From: Marinobacter segnicrescens | GTDB taxonomy: Bacteria > Pseudomonadota > Gammaproteobacteria > Pseudomonadales > Oleiphilaceae | Assembly: GCF_900111555.1 (NCBI RefSeq) | Contig: NZ_FOHZ01000005.1 | Location: 124,001-188,000 of the forward strand | Direction of reading: 5' to 3' | Length of the DNA: 64,000 nt | Shown: in pieces, positions 1 through 9,437 of the stretch | Layout of the letters: every line of letters begins with the position of its first letter | Numbering within the stretch: position 1 is the stretch's first letter | Position numbers and translations under genes: made by a program | The notes under the pieces: model-generated | Database searches by the model: none | What the model saw: only the letters and a program-made list of their open reading frames with translations | Told to the model about the DNA's origin: nothing

Positions 1-43
1 GCTGCAGCACCAGTAACAGGGTTACGCCCACCAGGAAACTCAT
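1..43 (-). CDS. 5' end of an unidentified membrane protein (partial)
   Basis: An ATG at 43 on the minus strand opens a frame that runs off the window edge. The visible start, MSFLVGVTLLLVLQ, is strongly hydrophobic and looks like a first membrane segment. A weak AGGG ribosome site lies about eight bases upstream. Only 14 residues are seen, so the family cannot be named. It could also be a chance frame. Confidence 0.35.
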   Translation of the reverse strand, partial: MSFLVGVTLLLVLQ

Positions 44-270
44 ACCGGCACCCTGTTAGAAATGAGAAGTATTTTCGAAATCATCGTTTGCAAGTTGCCT
101 CGTCATCCAGACCCGACTGGCAGTAACCGCCATGATACCGGACGCCACCCAGGCCCAGACAAGCATTGAACGGGCGCTGCGCTTCTTCCAAAGTCTCCTG
201 GACCAGCCACTTACGATAAGCTGAGGCAAGACTGTCCTATACGTTCTGAACAAGTCCCGTGAAACATAAA

Positions 271-321
271 AACCCGCCAACCGAACTGCTCACAATCATT
301 GGACAGTTCAGCTGGCGGGTT
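271..321 (-). terminator. Rho-independent terminator of the trpB-like gene
   Basis: Arms AACCCGCCA and TGGCGGGTT, plus inner arms GAACTG and CAGTTC, make a long hairpin. On the minus strand it is followed by TTTTTATG, right after the trpB-like stop. The plus side is also T-rich, so it may work both ways. No convincing gene is seen in 44-359. Confidence 0.85.
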
Positions 322-359
322 CTTGTTTTCCTCAATAACAGCGAGCCTCGCTGGCGACC

Positions 360-1712
360 TTACACTGACGGCAGCCCCGACAGGGCCATACCCAGCTCGG
401 CATCGTCATATTCGTAGTCACCCAGCTCACCGGCGAAGTAAGCGGTATAGGCCGCCATATCAAAGTGGCCGTGACCACAAAGGTTGAACAGGATCACCTC
501 TGAGGTGCCTTCCCGCTTGCAACGCAGGGCTTCCTCAATGGCGCCCTTTACGGCGTGGTTGGCTTCCGGTGCCGGCACAATGCCCTCCGCCCGGGCGAAC
601 ATCACACCCGCCTCAAAACACTCGCGCTGGGTGTAGGCCGTGGCCTCGAACAGCCCCAACTCCTTGGCATGGGAAACCATCGGTGCCATGCCGTGATACC
701 GCAGGCCGCCGGCATGGAAGCCCGGAGGCGTAAACTGGGAGCCGAGCGTATGCATCTTGGTCAGCGGAGTCATATGGGCGGTGTCGCCGTAATCATAGGC
801 GAACTTGCCCCGGGTCAGGGTCGGACAGGCGGACGGTTCCACCGCCACAATACGTGGGCTTTCCCCGCCACGCAGGGCATGGCCCATGAAGGGGAAGGCG
901 ATACCAGCGAAGTTCGAGCCGCCACCGGTACAACCTACGATGACGTCCGGCCAGGCGTCTGCCATTTCCATCTGTTCCATGGCCTCCAGGCCGATAATAG
1001 ACTGGTGAACCAGTACATGGTTCAACACCGAGCCCAGGGCATACTTGGTGTTCGGGTCCTGGACCGCCAGCTCAACGGCTTCTGAAATCGCAATGCCCAG
1101 GCTGCCGGTATGGTCCGGATTTTCCGCCAGGACCTTGCGCCCGAATTCAGTCAGGTTGGAAGGCGACGCAACGCATTTGGCGCCATAGGTTTCCATCACC
1201 GCCCTGCGGTAGGGCTTCTGGTCGTAGGAAACCCGCACCTGAAAAACGTTGACGTCCATATCAAACAGGGAGCCGGCAAAGGCCAGTGAGGTGCCCCACT
1301 GGCCGGCACCGGTTTCGGTGGTCAGCCGGTTGATCCCTTCCTGCTTGTTATAGAACGCCTGGGGGATCGCCGTGTTGGGCTTGTGGCTACCTGCCGGGCT
1401 GACGCCCTCGTACTTGTAGAAGATCTTCGCCGTCGTACCCAGCGCCTTTTCCAGGCCGTGGGCCCGGTACAGGGGCGCCGGACGCCACAGTCGGTAAACC
1501 TCACGTACCGGCTCGGGAATCTCGATTTCCCGCTCGGTGCTTACTTCCTGCTCGATCAGCGCCCTGGCAAACAGTGGTTCCAGGTCTGCAGGGCCAACAG
1601 GCTCTTTGGTAGCCGGGTGGAGTACCGGGGCCATAGGCTCGGGGAAGTCTGCCTGGATGTTGTACCAGGCTTTCGGCATGCGGGTTTCGTCAAGGATGTA
1701 TTTTGTTGTCAT
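360..1712 (-). CDS. trpB2: TrpB-like PLP-dependent tryptophan synthase beta chain (TrpB2 type)
   Basis: A 450-residue fold-type II PLP enzyme expected to make tryptophan from indole and serine in the cytoplasm. The PLP lysine lies in GSHKPNTA, the substrate loop is TETGAGQWG, and the phosphate-binding glycine loop is CTGGGSNF. The N-terminal extension and wording match the TrpB2 subgroup, which usually lacks a TrpA partner, rather than the trpAB enzyme. The ATG at 1712 (MTTKYILDET) was chosen because the family begins there; the open frame extends further upstream without support. No trpA or other trp gene is adjacent, so it is probably an indole-salvage or accessory copy. Confidence 0.9.
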   Translation of the reverse strand: MTTKYILDETRMPKAWYNIQADFPEPMAPVLHPATKEPVGPADLEPLFARALIEQEVSTEREIEIPEPVREVYRLWRPAPLYRAHGLEKALGTTAKIFYKYEGVSPAGSHKPNTAIPQAFYNKQEGINRLTTETGAGQWGTSLAFAGSLFDMDVNVFQVRVSYDQKPYRRAVMETYGAKCVASPSNLTEFGRKVLAENPDHTGSLGIAISEAVELAVQDPNTKYALGSVLNHVLVHQSIIGLEAMEQMEMADAWPDVIVGCTGGGSNFAGIAFPFMGHALRGGESPRIVAVEPSACPTLTRGKFAYDYGDTAHMTPLTKMHTLGSQFTPPGFHAGGLRYHGMAPMVSHAKELGLFEATAYTQRECFEAGVMFARAEGIVPAPEANHAVKGAIEEALRCKREGTSEVILFNLCGHGHFDMAAYTAYFAGELGDYEYDDAELGMALSGLPSV

Positions 1713-1951
1713 TGGTTCGGGTTCCTTACAACGCGATTGCAGAGATGCCCACATTACCATATCGGATGGCCGCCGGAAGTGCTCCACAGCAATATCCGGC
1801 ACTGGCCACAAAGGACTGCCGACGCTGATTCATTACCAAATGTTCGATATCGGCCATTTCCAGCTCTGTTAACCTTGGCGTCAGTTTCCTTAAGGAAACC
1901 GGGAACTTCCCGCAGACTACCAACGCACAACAAACCGTAAGGGTGTGTCTT

Positions 1952-2506
1952 ATGAAAAACGGACTTCGCGGGCTGGCAGCCGCCGTTGCCCTTTTCCCTG
2001 CCGCTTCCATGGCAGAGAACCTGAGCTACAACTACCTGGAAGGTGGCCTTGCCTTCTACCCGGACTTCGAATCCCAGGATTTCATCGGGCTGGATACCCG
2101 GGGCTCCGTAGCTCTGAACGAAAACATCTTTGCCTTCGGCGGTTTCAAATACCTGACCGATGACGTCGACCTGACAGCCCTGCACGCTGGCGCCGGCTAT
2201 CGCCATGGACTGGATGCCCGCACCGATATCTGGGGCGGCCTGACCATGGAATACCAGGAGTATGACTGGGACCGGGGTGGTGAGGTGGATGACACCGGCC
2301 TTGGCCTCCGTGCCGGCCTGCGTCACCAGCTCAACAACGATCTGGAACTTGGCATTGGCGGCAGGGTGGTGAGTGGCGACCTGGACTATGTGGGCTTCAC
2401 GGGCACTGCCCGCTACGCTATCGAGCCTGACTTCAAGCTGTTCGCCGAGCTGGACGTCTATGACGGTGAGCCTGGCATTCTGGGTGGGGCAACCTTCGAA
2501 TTCTGA
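1952..2506 (+). CDS. Small outer membrane beta-barrel protein
   Basis: 184 residues with a Sec signal peptide (cleavage after ASMA) followed by alternating polar and apolar strands ending in the aromatic C-terminal residue FEF, the usual Bam recognition signature. Size fits an eight-stranded OmpX/OmpW-like barrel, but no specific family is recognised. The ATG at 1952 is preferred over the GTG at 1943 because AAGGGTG sits upstream at good spacing. Divergent from trpB2. No substrate can be inferred. Confidence 0.75.
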   Translation: MKNGLRGLAAAVALFPAASMAENLSYNYLEGGLAFYPDFESQDFIGLDTRGSVALNENIFAFGGFKYLTDDVDLTALHAGAGYRHGLDARTDIWGGLTMEYQEYDWDRGGEVDDTGLGLRAGLRHQLNNDLELGIGGRVVSGDLDYVGFTGTARYAIEPDFKLFAELDVYDGEPGILGGATFEF

Positions 2507-2516
2507 TATCCATTTG

Positions 2517-2547
2517 TTCCCGGGCCCCAACTTCCGGGGTCCGGGAA
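2517..2547 (+). terminator. Hairpin after the outer membrane protein gene
   Basis: TTCCCGGGCCCC and GGGGTCCGGGAA pair around a 7-base loop between the convergent barrel gene and Crp/Fnr gene. The T-tract is weak. Confidence 0.55.
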
Positions 2548-2581
2548 TCTGTACCTTCGGAACAATTGCCCCCGCAAATCA

Positions 2582-3349
2582 TTAACCCGCCTCAAGCCAG
2601 GGTGAGACTCCCTCCCAGAGCGCCAGCTCTTTCAGCCCGTCCAGGTTGCGATAACGCAATCCCGCCGACGAATCCTCAATGAGCCCGTCTTCCTTGAGCT
2701 TGCTCAGGGTGCGGCTGACATGGACGATACTGAGCCCAAGGGTATCAGCAATGATCGCCTGGGGCAGCTTCAGGTTAAAGTCTCCATTGGCGGTGATCAG
2801 CGCTCGGTTCCTGGCACTCTCACTGACCGGATGCAGCTTGCTGGATGCCAGGGCCCGGCTTCGTACTTCGAGCAGAAAATGCGCGATGCGCTGGCTCGCC
2901 GGACTATGGGCTACCCCCATCAACCTCTTGGTGAGAATCGCGTGCTCTTTGGCAATGCATTCAACCAGTGCCCGGGAGAGTGCCGGCTCGGCATAGCACT
3001 GACGGGTAAAATCATCGACGGGATAGGCAACCAGTTCCGCCTGGGTCAGTGCCGAAACACTACTGACGAAGCGACGCTGGGTGAGAGCTTCCAGCCCTGC
3101 AAAGTCCCCCGGAAAGGCCAGGTCAATAATCTGCCTGCGACCGTCTTCATCATAGCGGAATGAAAAACACAAGCCGCTCTTTACCACAAAGACATGACCG
3201 GCTGCGTCCCCTTCCGCGTACAGGTTTTCCGATTTGAAGACACTGACTGAAATAGAACACATATTACAGATACTGAAAGGGTCAACGGATTTACCGGCAT
3301 CGGCCTGTCCACTTCTTTCCTTCAGGGCTTCAGGAATTCTCCAACCCAT
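2582..3349 (-). CDS. Crp/Fnr family transcriptional regulator
   Basis: 255 residues: cyclic-nucleotide-binding-type beta-roll (about 35-150), dimer helix, and C-terminal winged helix. Two cysteines in SICNMC sit near the N-terminus, but the full four-cysteine FNR iron-sulfur set is not seen. The recognition helix reads LGLSIVHVSRTL, with His where FNR has the specificity Glu of its E..SR motif, so a non-FNR target site is likely. Start ATG at 3349 has CGAGG about eight bases upstream; the longer frame to 3421 is not needed. Divergent from katE across a 734-bp gap. Signal and regulon are unknown. Confidence 0.85.
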   Translation of the reverse strand: MGWRIPEALKERSGQADAGKSVDPFSICNMCSISVSVFKSENLYAEGDAAGHVFVVKSGLCFSFRYDEDGRRQIIDLAFPGDFAGLEALTQRRFVSSVSALTQAELVAYPVDDFTRQCYAEPALSRALVECIAKEHAILTKRLMGVAHSPASQRIAHFLLEVRSRALASSKLHPVSESARNRALITANGDFNLKLPQAIIADTLGLSIVHVSRTLSKLKEDGLIEDSSAGLRYRNLDGLKELALWEGVSPWLEAG

Positions 3350-4083
3350 AACGACCTCGATCTTTTTTTCAGGCACACAGTGATTCCACGCGGGCGACAT
3401 ACCAGGCGCCCCTCCGGACAAAATGAAACCCTATTTCATACAGCGGGTTAGTGGATAACCAATGAAAGCAGATTAAAAACAGCATCCCACCAGTGATGCC
3501 CATAGGACCAACGTTAGCGTATTAAAAACAATTATCAACGATAATTTTATGCCGCCAAATGCGGCACAATATATGTTAATGCGAGACCGCCCCTTATCGG
3601 ATATTATTCCAGAATCATTTATTTATTTGATATTTTTTTGGGTGGCCGTCACCGCGAACAGAAAGCAGCGCCAGGAACGTTCAACCAATCCAGTCATCCC
3701 CCTTGTTTATACTCTTGCAACCACCGCTGCCTGATGCGGCACCGGTAACGTCCTGACGTACGACGGGACGTGTCCTTCGAAGTCGAATAACCATAATTTT
3801 ACATGAAGATTAATTAAGGTCGGCCCAAGTGTACGGAGGCTGTTTTGCCTCAGGATAACCAGTTTCCTCATCACTTCTATCGCAACTCAATACAGTTAAA
3901 CGCTGCCCGAATTCGCCGTTATTAACTCATGTTATGAGCGGCCGTCGTGGATCACTTTTTCCTTCCGTAACCATCTGAACGTTCCTCACACTGCGTTAAT
4001 GAAGCCATTTGCCACGGCGCCCGCGTTGTCCGACGCTGACCCGGTAACCAGCACTTGCGAATGGACACCACAAGGAGCAAACC
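3350..4083. other. Long intergenic region between the Crp/Fnr gene and katE, with palindromes
   Basis: No convincing gene; the longest frame (3549-3734) lacks a ribosome site and family resemblance. More AT-rich than its surroundings. Small palindromes: ATGAAA/TTTCAT with a 5-base spacer at 3423-3439, close to the Crp/Fnr start; ATTATC-AAC-GATAAT at 3531-3545; GCCGC/GCGGC at 3550-3565; CTCAT-GTT-ATGAG at 3927-3939. These are operator candidates for the divergent pair only by position and symmetry. Confidence 0.5.
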
Positions 4084-6171
4084 ATGGCAGAGCGATTCAC
4101 TTTCACAAACCGGGGCAAGGGTGGAGAGACTCACCAGTCGGCAGGACAGGGCACCCCGGTCATGACAACGCCACAGGGGGCCCCCATTGCCGATAACCAG
4201 AATTCCCTGAAAGGCGGCACTCGCGGTCCCACTCTGCTGGAGGACCATATTCTCCGGGAGAAACTCTTCAAGTTTGACCACGAACGCATACCGGAGCGGG
4301 TAGTACATGCCCGGGGCATGGGCGCCAAGGGCTATTTCGAGAACTATGGCGATCTGTCAGATATTACTTGCGCCGATATCTTCCAGCGGGCCGGAGAGCA
4401 AACCGAGGTGTTCGTGCGCTTCTCCACGGTGGCTGGAAACAAGGGTTCGGCCGACCTGCCCCGGGACGTCCGTGGCTTTGCCACCAAGTTCTACACCAAG
4501 GAAGGCAACTGGGACCTGGTGGGCAACAACATTCCGGTGTTCTTCATCCAGGACGCCATGAAATTCCCGGACCTGGTCCACGCAGCCAAGCAGGAGCCGG
4601 ACCGAGGCTTCCCCCAGGCCCAGACCGCCCACGATAACTTCTGGGATTTTGTGACCCTCACTCCCGAGAGTGTCCATATGCTGATGTGGGCCATGTCGGA
4701 CCGGGCCATTCCCCGCTCGCTGCGGTTTATGGAGGGCTTCGGCGTGCACAGCTTCCGGTTTGTGAACAGCCAGGGGGAGTCGAAGTTCGTCAAGTTCCAC
4801 TGGAAGCCCCTGCAAGGACTTCAGTCCGTGGTCTGGAACGAGGCCCTGAAGATCAACGGCGCGGACCCGGACTTCCATCGGCGGGACCTGTGGGAGTCCA
4901 TCCAGAACGGTGACTACCCTGAATGGGAACTGGGCGTTCAGGTCTTTGATGACGACTTTGCCGACCAGTTCGAGTTCGATATTCTCGATGCCACCAAGAT
5001 CATCCCGGAAGAACAGGTGCCCGTACGTCCCATCGGCAAGATGGTACTTAATCGGGTAGTGGACAACTTTTTCGCCGAAACCGAGCAGGTCGCCTTCTGC
5101 ACCCAGAACATTGTGCGTGGCATTGATCATTCCAACGATCCCCTGCTGCAAGGACGCAATTTCTCCTACCTGGACACTCAGCTCAAGCGACTTGGTAGCC
5201 CGAACTTCACCAACATTCCGGTCAACGCCCCACGGTGCCCCGTCCACCACCTGCTTCAGGACGGGCATATGACCATGAAAAACCCCACCGGGCGGGTCAA
5301 CTACGAGCCCAACAGCTGGGCCCCGGAGGCCGCCGGTCCAAGGGAGTGCCCGGAAACCGGGTTCCAGTCACACCCGACACCAGTGGAAGGCGTCAAGGAA
5401 CGGGTCCGCTCGGAAACCTTCGCAGACCACTACAGCCAGGCCCGCCAGTTCTATATCAGCCAGACAGAGATTGAGAAGCGACACATCAAGAGCGCCTTCG
5501 TGTTCGAGCTGAGCAAATGTGAACGGCTGGATATCCGAGAGCGGATGGTGTCCCACCTGCTGAATATGGACAAGGACCTGGCCAGTGATGTAGCAGAAGG
5601 CCTGGGCCTGAAGGACATGCCAGATGCGGCAGAAGCGGCCATGACACCCCGCACCGACCTGCCGGAGTCGCCGGCACTCAGCATCCTCCTGAACGGTCCC
5701 AAATCGTTCAAGGGTCGCAAGGTGGGTGTTCTGGTGAGCGAGGGCGTCGACGCCGCCATCTTCAAAAAGCTCAGGGAAACCCTGGAGGGGGAAGGCGCGC
5801 GGCTGGCGGTGGTGGCCCCCACCATCGGCGGTGTAAAAGACAGTGACGGCAACCCGCTGGCTGCGGATGAGAAGGTGGACGGCGGCCCGTCGGTCATCTT
5901 CGACGCCGTTGCCCTGCTTCCATCCGACGATGGCGTAGACGACCTGGCCAGGGACGCCACCGCCCGGGACTTCGTCGACGATGCCTTTGCCCACTGCAAG
6001 TTCATTGGCTACACCCCGGCCGCACGCAAGTTGTTCGACAGCATCGGCATCACGGCGATGCTGGATGACGGCTGCATCCCCTTCAACGGCCCGGACGACA
6101 CCGGCAAGTTTATCGAAGCCTGTCGCGATGTCCGCTACTGGCCCAGGGAGGAGAAGGTCGATCAATTCTGA
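4084..6171 (+). CDS. katE: Large-subunit catalase, HPII (KatE) type
   Basis: Haem catalase that dismutates hydrogen peroxide in the cytoplasm. 695 residues is the size of clade II catalases. The distal His lies in [12 protein letters not shown], the distal Asn in [13 protein letters not shown], and the proximal Tyr in [11 protein letters not shown]. From about residue 535 the protein has the extra flavodoxin/DJ-1-like C-terminal domain ([17 protein letters not shown]) typical of HPII. AAGGAG precedes the ATG by seven bases. It stands alone with its own terminator. Confidence 0.97.
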   Translation: MAERFTFTNRGKGGETHQSAGQGTPVMTTPQGAPIADNQNSLKGGTRGPTLLEDHILREKLFKFDHERIPERVVHARGMGAKGYFENYGDLSDITCADIFQRAGEQTEVFVRFSTVAGNKGSADLPRDVRGFATKFYTKEGNWDLVGNNIPVFFIQDAMKFPDLVHAAKQEPDRGFPQAQTAHDNFWDFVTLTPESVHMLMWAMSDRAIPRSLRFMEGFGVHSFRFVNSQGESKFVKFHWKPLQGLQSVVWNEALKINGADPDFHRRDLWESIQNGDYPEWELGVQVFDDDFADQFEFDILDATKIIPEEQVPVRPIGKMVLNRVVDNFFAETEQVAFCTQNIVRGIDHSNDPLLQGRNFSYLDTQLKRLGSPNFTNIPVNAPRCPVHHLLQDGHMTMKNPTGRVNYEPNSWAPEAAGPRECPETGFQSHPTPVEGVKERVRSETFADHYSQARQFYISQTEIEKRHIKSAFVFELSKCERLDIRERMVSHLLNMDKDLASDVAEGLGLKDMPDAAEAAMTPRTDLPESPALSILLNGPKSFKGRKVGVLVSEGVDAAIFKKLRETLEGEGARLAVVAPTIGGVKDSDGNPLAADEKVDGGPSVIFDAVALLPSDDGVDDLARDATARDFVDDAFAHCKFIGYTPAARKLFDSIGITAMLDDGCIPFNGPDDTGKFIEACRDVRYWPREEKVDQF

Positions 6172-6177
6172 CGCCAT

Positions 6178-6209
6178 GCCCCGTTCCGGACGCGGGACGG
6201 GGCGTTTTT
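6178..6209 (+). terminator. Rho-independent terminator of katE
   Basis: GCCCCGT pairs with ACGGGGC, followed by GTTTTT. Confidence 0.9.
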
Positions 6210-6286
6210 CCCTTGTCGCGGGCGCGACTGGTTAGCTATAGTGATTTCAAACAACCACAATAACGTCTGCTGATGAGGATCCCCCT

Positions 6287-6883
6287 ATGAACGACATGAC
6301 GGTAGGCGCACCTGAACGCGCCAACTTCTCTGACATGAAAGAAGGCACCCAGGAAGACTGGGAGATTATCGGCGGCTGCTTCCGGGAATTTGCCAAGGGC
6401 CATCCTGACCGCATCCTGGAACACCTGAAACTACTGGGCGGTGACTTCGGTGGCTTCAAGGTGGACCGCCTTACCCACTGCTTGCAAACGGCCACCCTGG
6501 CCCACCGGGATAGCAAGGACGAGGAGTACGTGGTTTGCGCCCTGCTCCACGACATTGGTGACACCCTGGGCACCTTCAACCACGCTGATATCGCAGCCGC
6601 AATCGTCGAACCCTTTGTGTCCGAGGAAAATCACTGGATGGTGAAGCACCACGCCATCTTCCAGGGCTACTACTTCTTCCATCACCTGGGCATGGACCGC
6701 AACCTGCGCGAGCAGTACCGGGACCACCCTTACTACGAACGCACCCTGGAGTTTGTCAGCAAGTACGACTCCCCGGCATTTAACCCGGATGGTGAAACCC
6801 TGCCGCTGGAATTCTTTGAGCCCATGGTGCGCCGCGTTATGGCCAAGCCCAAGCGGTCACTGTACAAGGCCGTGTCCGAGTAG
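6287..6883 (+). CDS. HD-domain phosphohydrolase-like protein (PhnZ-related)
   Basis: 198 residues with the metal-binding HD signature ALLHDIGD, a preceding His in THCLQTATLAHRD, and a later KHH motif with Asp in SKYDSPAF. This arrangement resembles mixed-valence di-iron HD oxygenases such as PhnZ as well as simple HD phosphohydrolases. No phosphonate gene lies nearby, so the substrate is unknown. An upstream AGGATCCCCCT region gives a modest ribosome site. Followed by a strong terminator. Confidence 0.75.
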   Translation: MNDMTVGAPERANFSDMKEGTQEDWEIIGGCFREFAKGHPDRILEHLKLLGGDFGGFKVDRLTHCLQTATLAHRDSKDEEYVVCALLHDIGDTLGTFNHADIAAAIVEPFVSEENHWMVKHHAIFQGYYFFHHLGMDRNLREQYRDHPYYERTLEFVSKYDSPAFNPDGETLPLEFFEPMVRRVMAKPKRSLYKAVSE

Positions 6884-6900
6884 ACCCGAACGGGAATAAA

Positions 6901-6931
6901 AAGGCCCGGTCAGGGAAACTGGCCGGGCCTT
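6901..6931. terminator. Bidirectional terminator between the HD gene and nsrR
   Basis: AAGGCCCGG pairs with CCGGGCCTT, flanked by A-rich and T-rich runs, between convergent genes. Confidence 0.9.
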
Positions 6932-6950
6932 TCTGGTTCAGGATCCGTGT

Positions 6951-7388
6951 TCAGGCGATCTGAAGCAATCGTAACAACTGGGGCCGATGTCGGTCGGGCA
7001 AGACATCCTCAAGCGTGTACTCGTCCAGGGCTTCCAGGAACGCCTTCAGGGCGTGGGCAAAGGCTCCCTTGAGCCCGCAAACCGGGGAAATGACGCAGTG
7101 TCCTTCCGATGAAAAACACTCCACCAGGTCCAGGTCCTGCTCGGTTTCCCTTACCAGTACGCCAATATTGATGGTGCTGGGCTCACGATGCAGCCTCATA
7201 CCACCGCTCTTGCCTCGCACGGTTTCGATGTAGCCTTTCTTGTTGAGCTGATGTACCACCTTCATCAGGTGGTTCTTGGAAATCTGATAGCTGTCGGCAA
7301 TCTCCTGGATCGTGGAGAGCCGATCCCGCCGCATGGACAGGTAGATCAGCACTCGCAACGAGTAATCGGTGTAACGGGTAATGTGCAT
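6951..7388 (-). CDS. nsrR: Nitric oxide-sensing repressor NsrR (Rrf2 family)
   Basis: 145-residue Rrf2 winged-helix protein. The N-terminus MHITRYTDYSLRVLIYLS and the three cluster cysteines in ECFSSEGHCVISPVCGLK match NsrR, whose 4Fe-4S cluster is destroyed by NO, relieving repression. Downstream of ybaN by 47 bp on the same strand. A strong NsrR operator lies at 8232-8254 in the same neighbourhood. Confidence 0.93.
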   Translation of the reverse strand: MHITRYTDYSLRVLIYLSMRRDRLSTIQEIADSYQISKNHLMKVVHQLNKKGYIETVRGKSGGMRLHREPSTINIGVLVRETEQDLDLVECFSSEGHCVISPVCGLKGAFAHALKAFLEALDEYTLEDVLPDRHRPQLLRLLQIA

Positions 7389-7435
7389 CTGGGACTCCTG
7401 AACCCTCGTTTTTCAGGGGACAACCCCCTGACACG

Positions 7436-7792
7436 TCATGCTGTCGGCCTGGTGAACAGAAAGATCACCAGGCCCGAAAAAAATACACCAGTAATAGCCA
7501 GCACCAGTGGTTGTGCCTGCCACCACCATATGAACCCCCAACTGGTTGCCAGCAGGGATGCTGCCAGCCACTTTGCAGAAAGTGGCACGGCCTGTCTTTC
7601 ACGCCAGTCGCGTATCAGCGGCCCAAACCGGCGATGGCCATGGAGCCAGCTTTCGAATGCCGGCGACCCACGACTCGCGCTCCAGGCGGCCAGTAACACA
7701 AAGGGCGTTGTCGGCAGCAGTGGCAAGACAATGCCTGCGACGCCCAGCCCCAGACTAATATACGCAAGCAACCGGTAACCGGTTTTGCCCAT
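7436..7792 (-). CDS. YbaN-family (DUF454) inner membrane protein
   Basis: 118 residues in the form MGKTGYRLLAY with the family hallmark GLGVAGIVLPLLPTTPF in the first hairpin of membrane helices, and two more helices near the C-terminus. The ATG at 7792 is preferred because GGAG lies nine bases upstream; a longer frame begins at 7825. Function of the family is unknown. Probably transcribed with nsrR. Confidence 0.88.
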   Translation of the reverse strand: MGKTGYRLLAYISLGLGVAGIVLPLLPTTPFVLLAAWSASRGSPAFESWLHGHRRFGPLIRDWRERQAVPLSAKWLAASLLATSWGFIWWWQAQPLVLAITGVFFSGLVIFLFTRPTA

Positions 7793-7940
7793 ATTGGTTA
7801 TCTCCGCCCCCTGCTCAACAGGCATCAGACTGTTACCCCTGAAAAGACAGCATCACCAAGGCCAGGTTCCGCAATGATGCCTGCCACGAGCGGGGTCCGC
7901 CTGCGACATTCAGTCGCAAAAACAACCACTTTACCCTAAT

Positions 7941-8174
7941 TCAATGGACAGGTCTGCCCAGGGAATAAAGGGATACCAGCCGCGTGACATAGGAAAGCTT
8001 CAGCGTGGTCGCAAAAATCAGCGTACCAATATGGGCGCCGACCTGAGCCGGCATTGGCAGGCTCCCGGCCAGTGGGTATGCAAGCACAACGGTAGCAATC
8101 ACCGCCATTACACTGGCCAACAATGCCCCGTTCGCGAACTTCAGAAGACGCTCCATAAATTGACTGTCTGCCAT
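7941..8174 (-). CDS. Small membrane protein under an NsrR operator
   Basis: 77 residues, MADSQFMERLLKF, with two hydrophobic segments (about 13-34 and 45-62). GAGGGGG sits directly upstream of the ATG at 8174. Not assigned to a named family. Its promoter can be read: -35 TTGCAT (8240-8235), 17-bp spacer, -10 TTTAAT (8217-8212), with the -35 inside the NsrR operator, so it should be repressed by NsrR and induced by NO. Confidence 0.75.
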   Translation of the reverse strand: MADSQFMERLLKFANGALLASVMAVIATVVLAYPLAGSLPMPAQVGAHIGTLIFATTLKLSYVTRLVSLYSLGRPVH

Positions 8175-8231
8175 GCTGCCCCCTCTTATAACATTCACAT
8201 GCAATACATGTATTAAAGCGCAAGCATTGTT

Positions 8232-8254
8232 AAGATGCAAGTGTTATGCATCTT
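8232..8254. promoter_or_regulatory. NsrR operator
   Basis: An 11-1-11 inverted repeat: AAGATGCAAGT, one base, TTATGCATCTT. It matches the known gammaproteobacterial NsrR consensus half-site AAGATGCNTTT in both arms. It overlaps the -35 of the small membrane protein gene and lies 188 bp before moaA. Confidence 0.85.
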
Positions 8255-8344
8255 ATTGCGGATCTGGCTCTTATCCAGAGCGATAACTGACCAGTCGCCC
8301 AGGGGAGCTGCGCTAACGACGGACGGATACTTCGGGCAAGGTAA

Positions 8345-8360
8345 TACTCCTGCGGGGGTA
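8345..8360. promoter_or_regulatory. NarL-like 7-2-7 site before moaA
   Basis: TACTCCT, two bases, GGGGGTA. The left arm fits the NarL heptamer TACYYMT exactly and the right arm in all but the last base. The same layout occurs upstream of norC (60904-60919). It lies 82 bp before the moaA start. Confidence 0.5.
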
Positions 8361-8441
8361 TCGGATTCGCGTCCCAGGTTTGCCATACTTGGTCTAAGCT
8401 TGTTGATACACCTCGAGTTACCACAGGACAGGAAAGCAGAC

Positions 8442-9434
8442 ATGCCCGAATCCAGGTTGACTGACCGCTTTGGCCGCACCGTCAATTACGTGCGTCTGTC
8501 TGTCACTGACCGGTGTGATTTCCGCTGTGTGTACTGCATGGCAGAGGACATGACCTTCCTGCCACGCCAGCAGGTGCTGACCCTGGAAGAGATCGCACGG
8601 GTCGCCCGTACCTTCACGGAGCTGGGCACTGAGAAGATCCGCCTTACCGGTGGGGAGCCACTGGTCCGCAAGGATATTCTCGAACTGGTGAGGGAAATCG
8701 GCCGTTACGGCCTGCGGGACTTTGCCATGACGACCAATGGCAGCCATTTGCCAACCATGGCAGAGGATCTGCGCCACGCCGGATTGCACCGCCTCAATAT
8801 CAGCCTGGATTCCCTGGACGAGGACAAGTTCCGCCGCATAACCCGTACGGGGCGTCTTTCACAGGTACTGGATGGCATCGACGCCGCTCGTGAGGCAGGC
8901 TTCCGGGGCATCAAGCTCAACACGGTCGTACTCAAGGGCCGTAACGATGAAGAGGTACCGGCGCTGGTCGACTTCGCACGTCGCAAGGGTGTCGATATTA
9001 CCTTTATCGAGGAAATGCCCCTTGGCCAGATCACCGAGCACGACCGGGGCGAGGCCTTCTGCAGCAGTGATGAAGTCCGGGACATAATTCGCCGGCACCA
9101 TGACCTGGTGCCAGCCACGGAAGACTCCGGTGGCCCGGCACGCTATTACCGCATGCCTGGCAGCAAGACGCGGGTTGGTTTTATTTCACCCCACTCCCAC
9201 AACTTTTGCGCCACCTGCAACCGGGTTCGCGTTACCGTAGAGGGACGGTTGCTGTTGTGCCTGGGTAACGAGCACTCCGTCGACCTGCGCCGCGTCCTGC
9301 GCGGTAACCCGGTCAGCGACGACAAGCTCCAGCAAACCATCATCGATGCCATGGACCTGAAGCCCGAGAAGCACCACTTCGACCTCAACGGTGATGTCCA
9401 GATCCTGCGCTTCATGAACATGACCGGCGGCTGA
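8442..9434 (+). CDS. moaA: GTP 3',8-cyclase MoaA (molybdenum cofactor)
   Basis: 330-residue radical SAM enzyme for the first step of molybdopterin synthesis, converting GTP to the 3',8-cyclo form used by MoaC. It has the N-terminal cluster [11 protein letters not shown] motif TGGEPL, C-terminal cluster cysteines in [12 protein letters not shown] and LLLC, and the essential C-terminal Gly-Gly (MTGG). ATG at 8442 follows AGGAAAG. Standing alone before the convergent dauA, behind NsrR and NarL-like sites, it may serve molybdoenzymes made during nitrate respiration or formate oxidation. Confidence 0.95.
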   Translation: MPESRLTDRFGRTVNYVRLSVTDRCDFRCVYCMAEDMTFLPRQQVLTLEEIARVARTFTELGTEKIRLTGGEPLVRKDILELVREIGRYGLRDFAMTTNGSHLPTMAEDLRHAGLHRLNISLDSLDEDKFRRITRTGRLSQVLDGIDAAREAGFRGIKLNTVVLKGRNDEEVPALVDFARRKGVDITFIEEMPLGQITEHDRGEAFCSSDEVRDIIRRHHDLVPATEDSGGPARYYRMPGSKTRVGFISPHSHNFCATCNRVRVTVEGRLLLCLGNEHSVDLRRVLRGNPVSDDKLQQTIIDAMDLKPEKHHFDLNGDVQILRFMNMTGG

Positions 9435-9437
9435 TAT

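Noticed and set aside
3549..3734. 61-codon frame between the Crp/Fnr gene and katE
   Set aside because: No ribosome site and AT-rich intergenic composition.
8255..8441. Molybdenum cofactor riboswitch before moaA
   Set aside because: I could not recognise the conserved Moco motif; only a NarL-like palindrome is clear.
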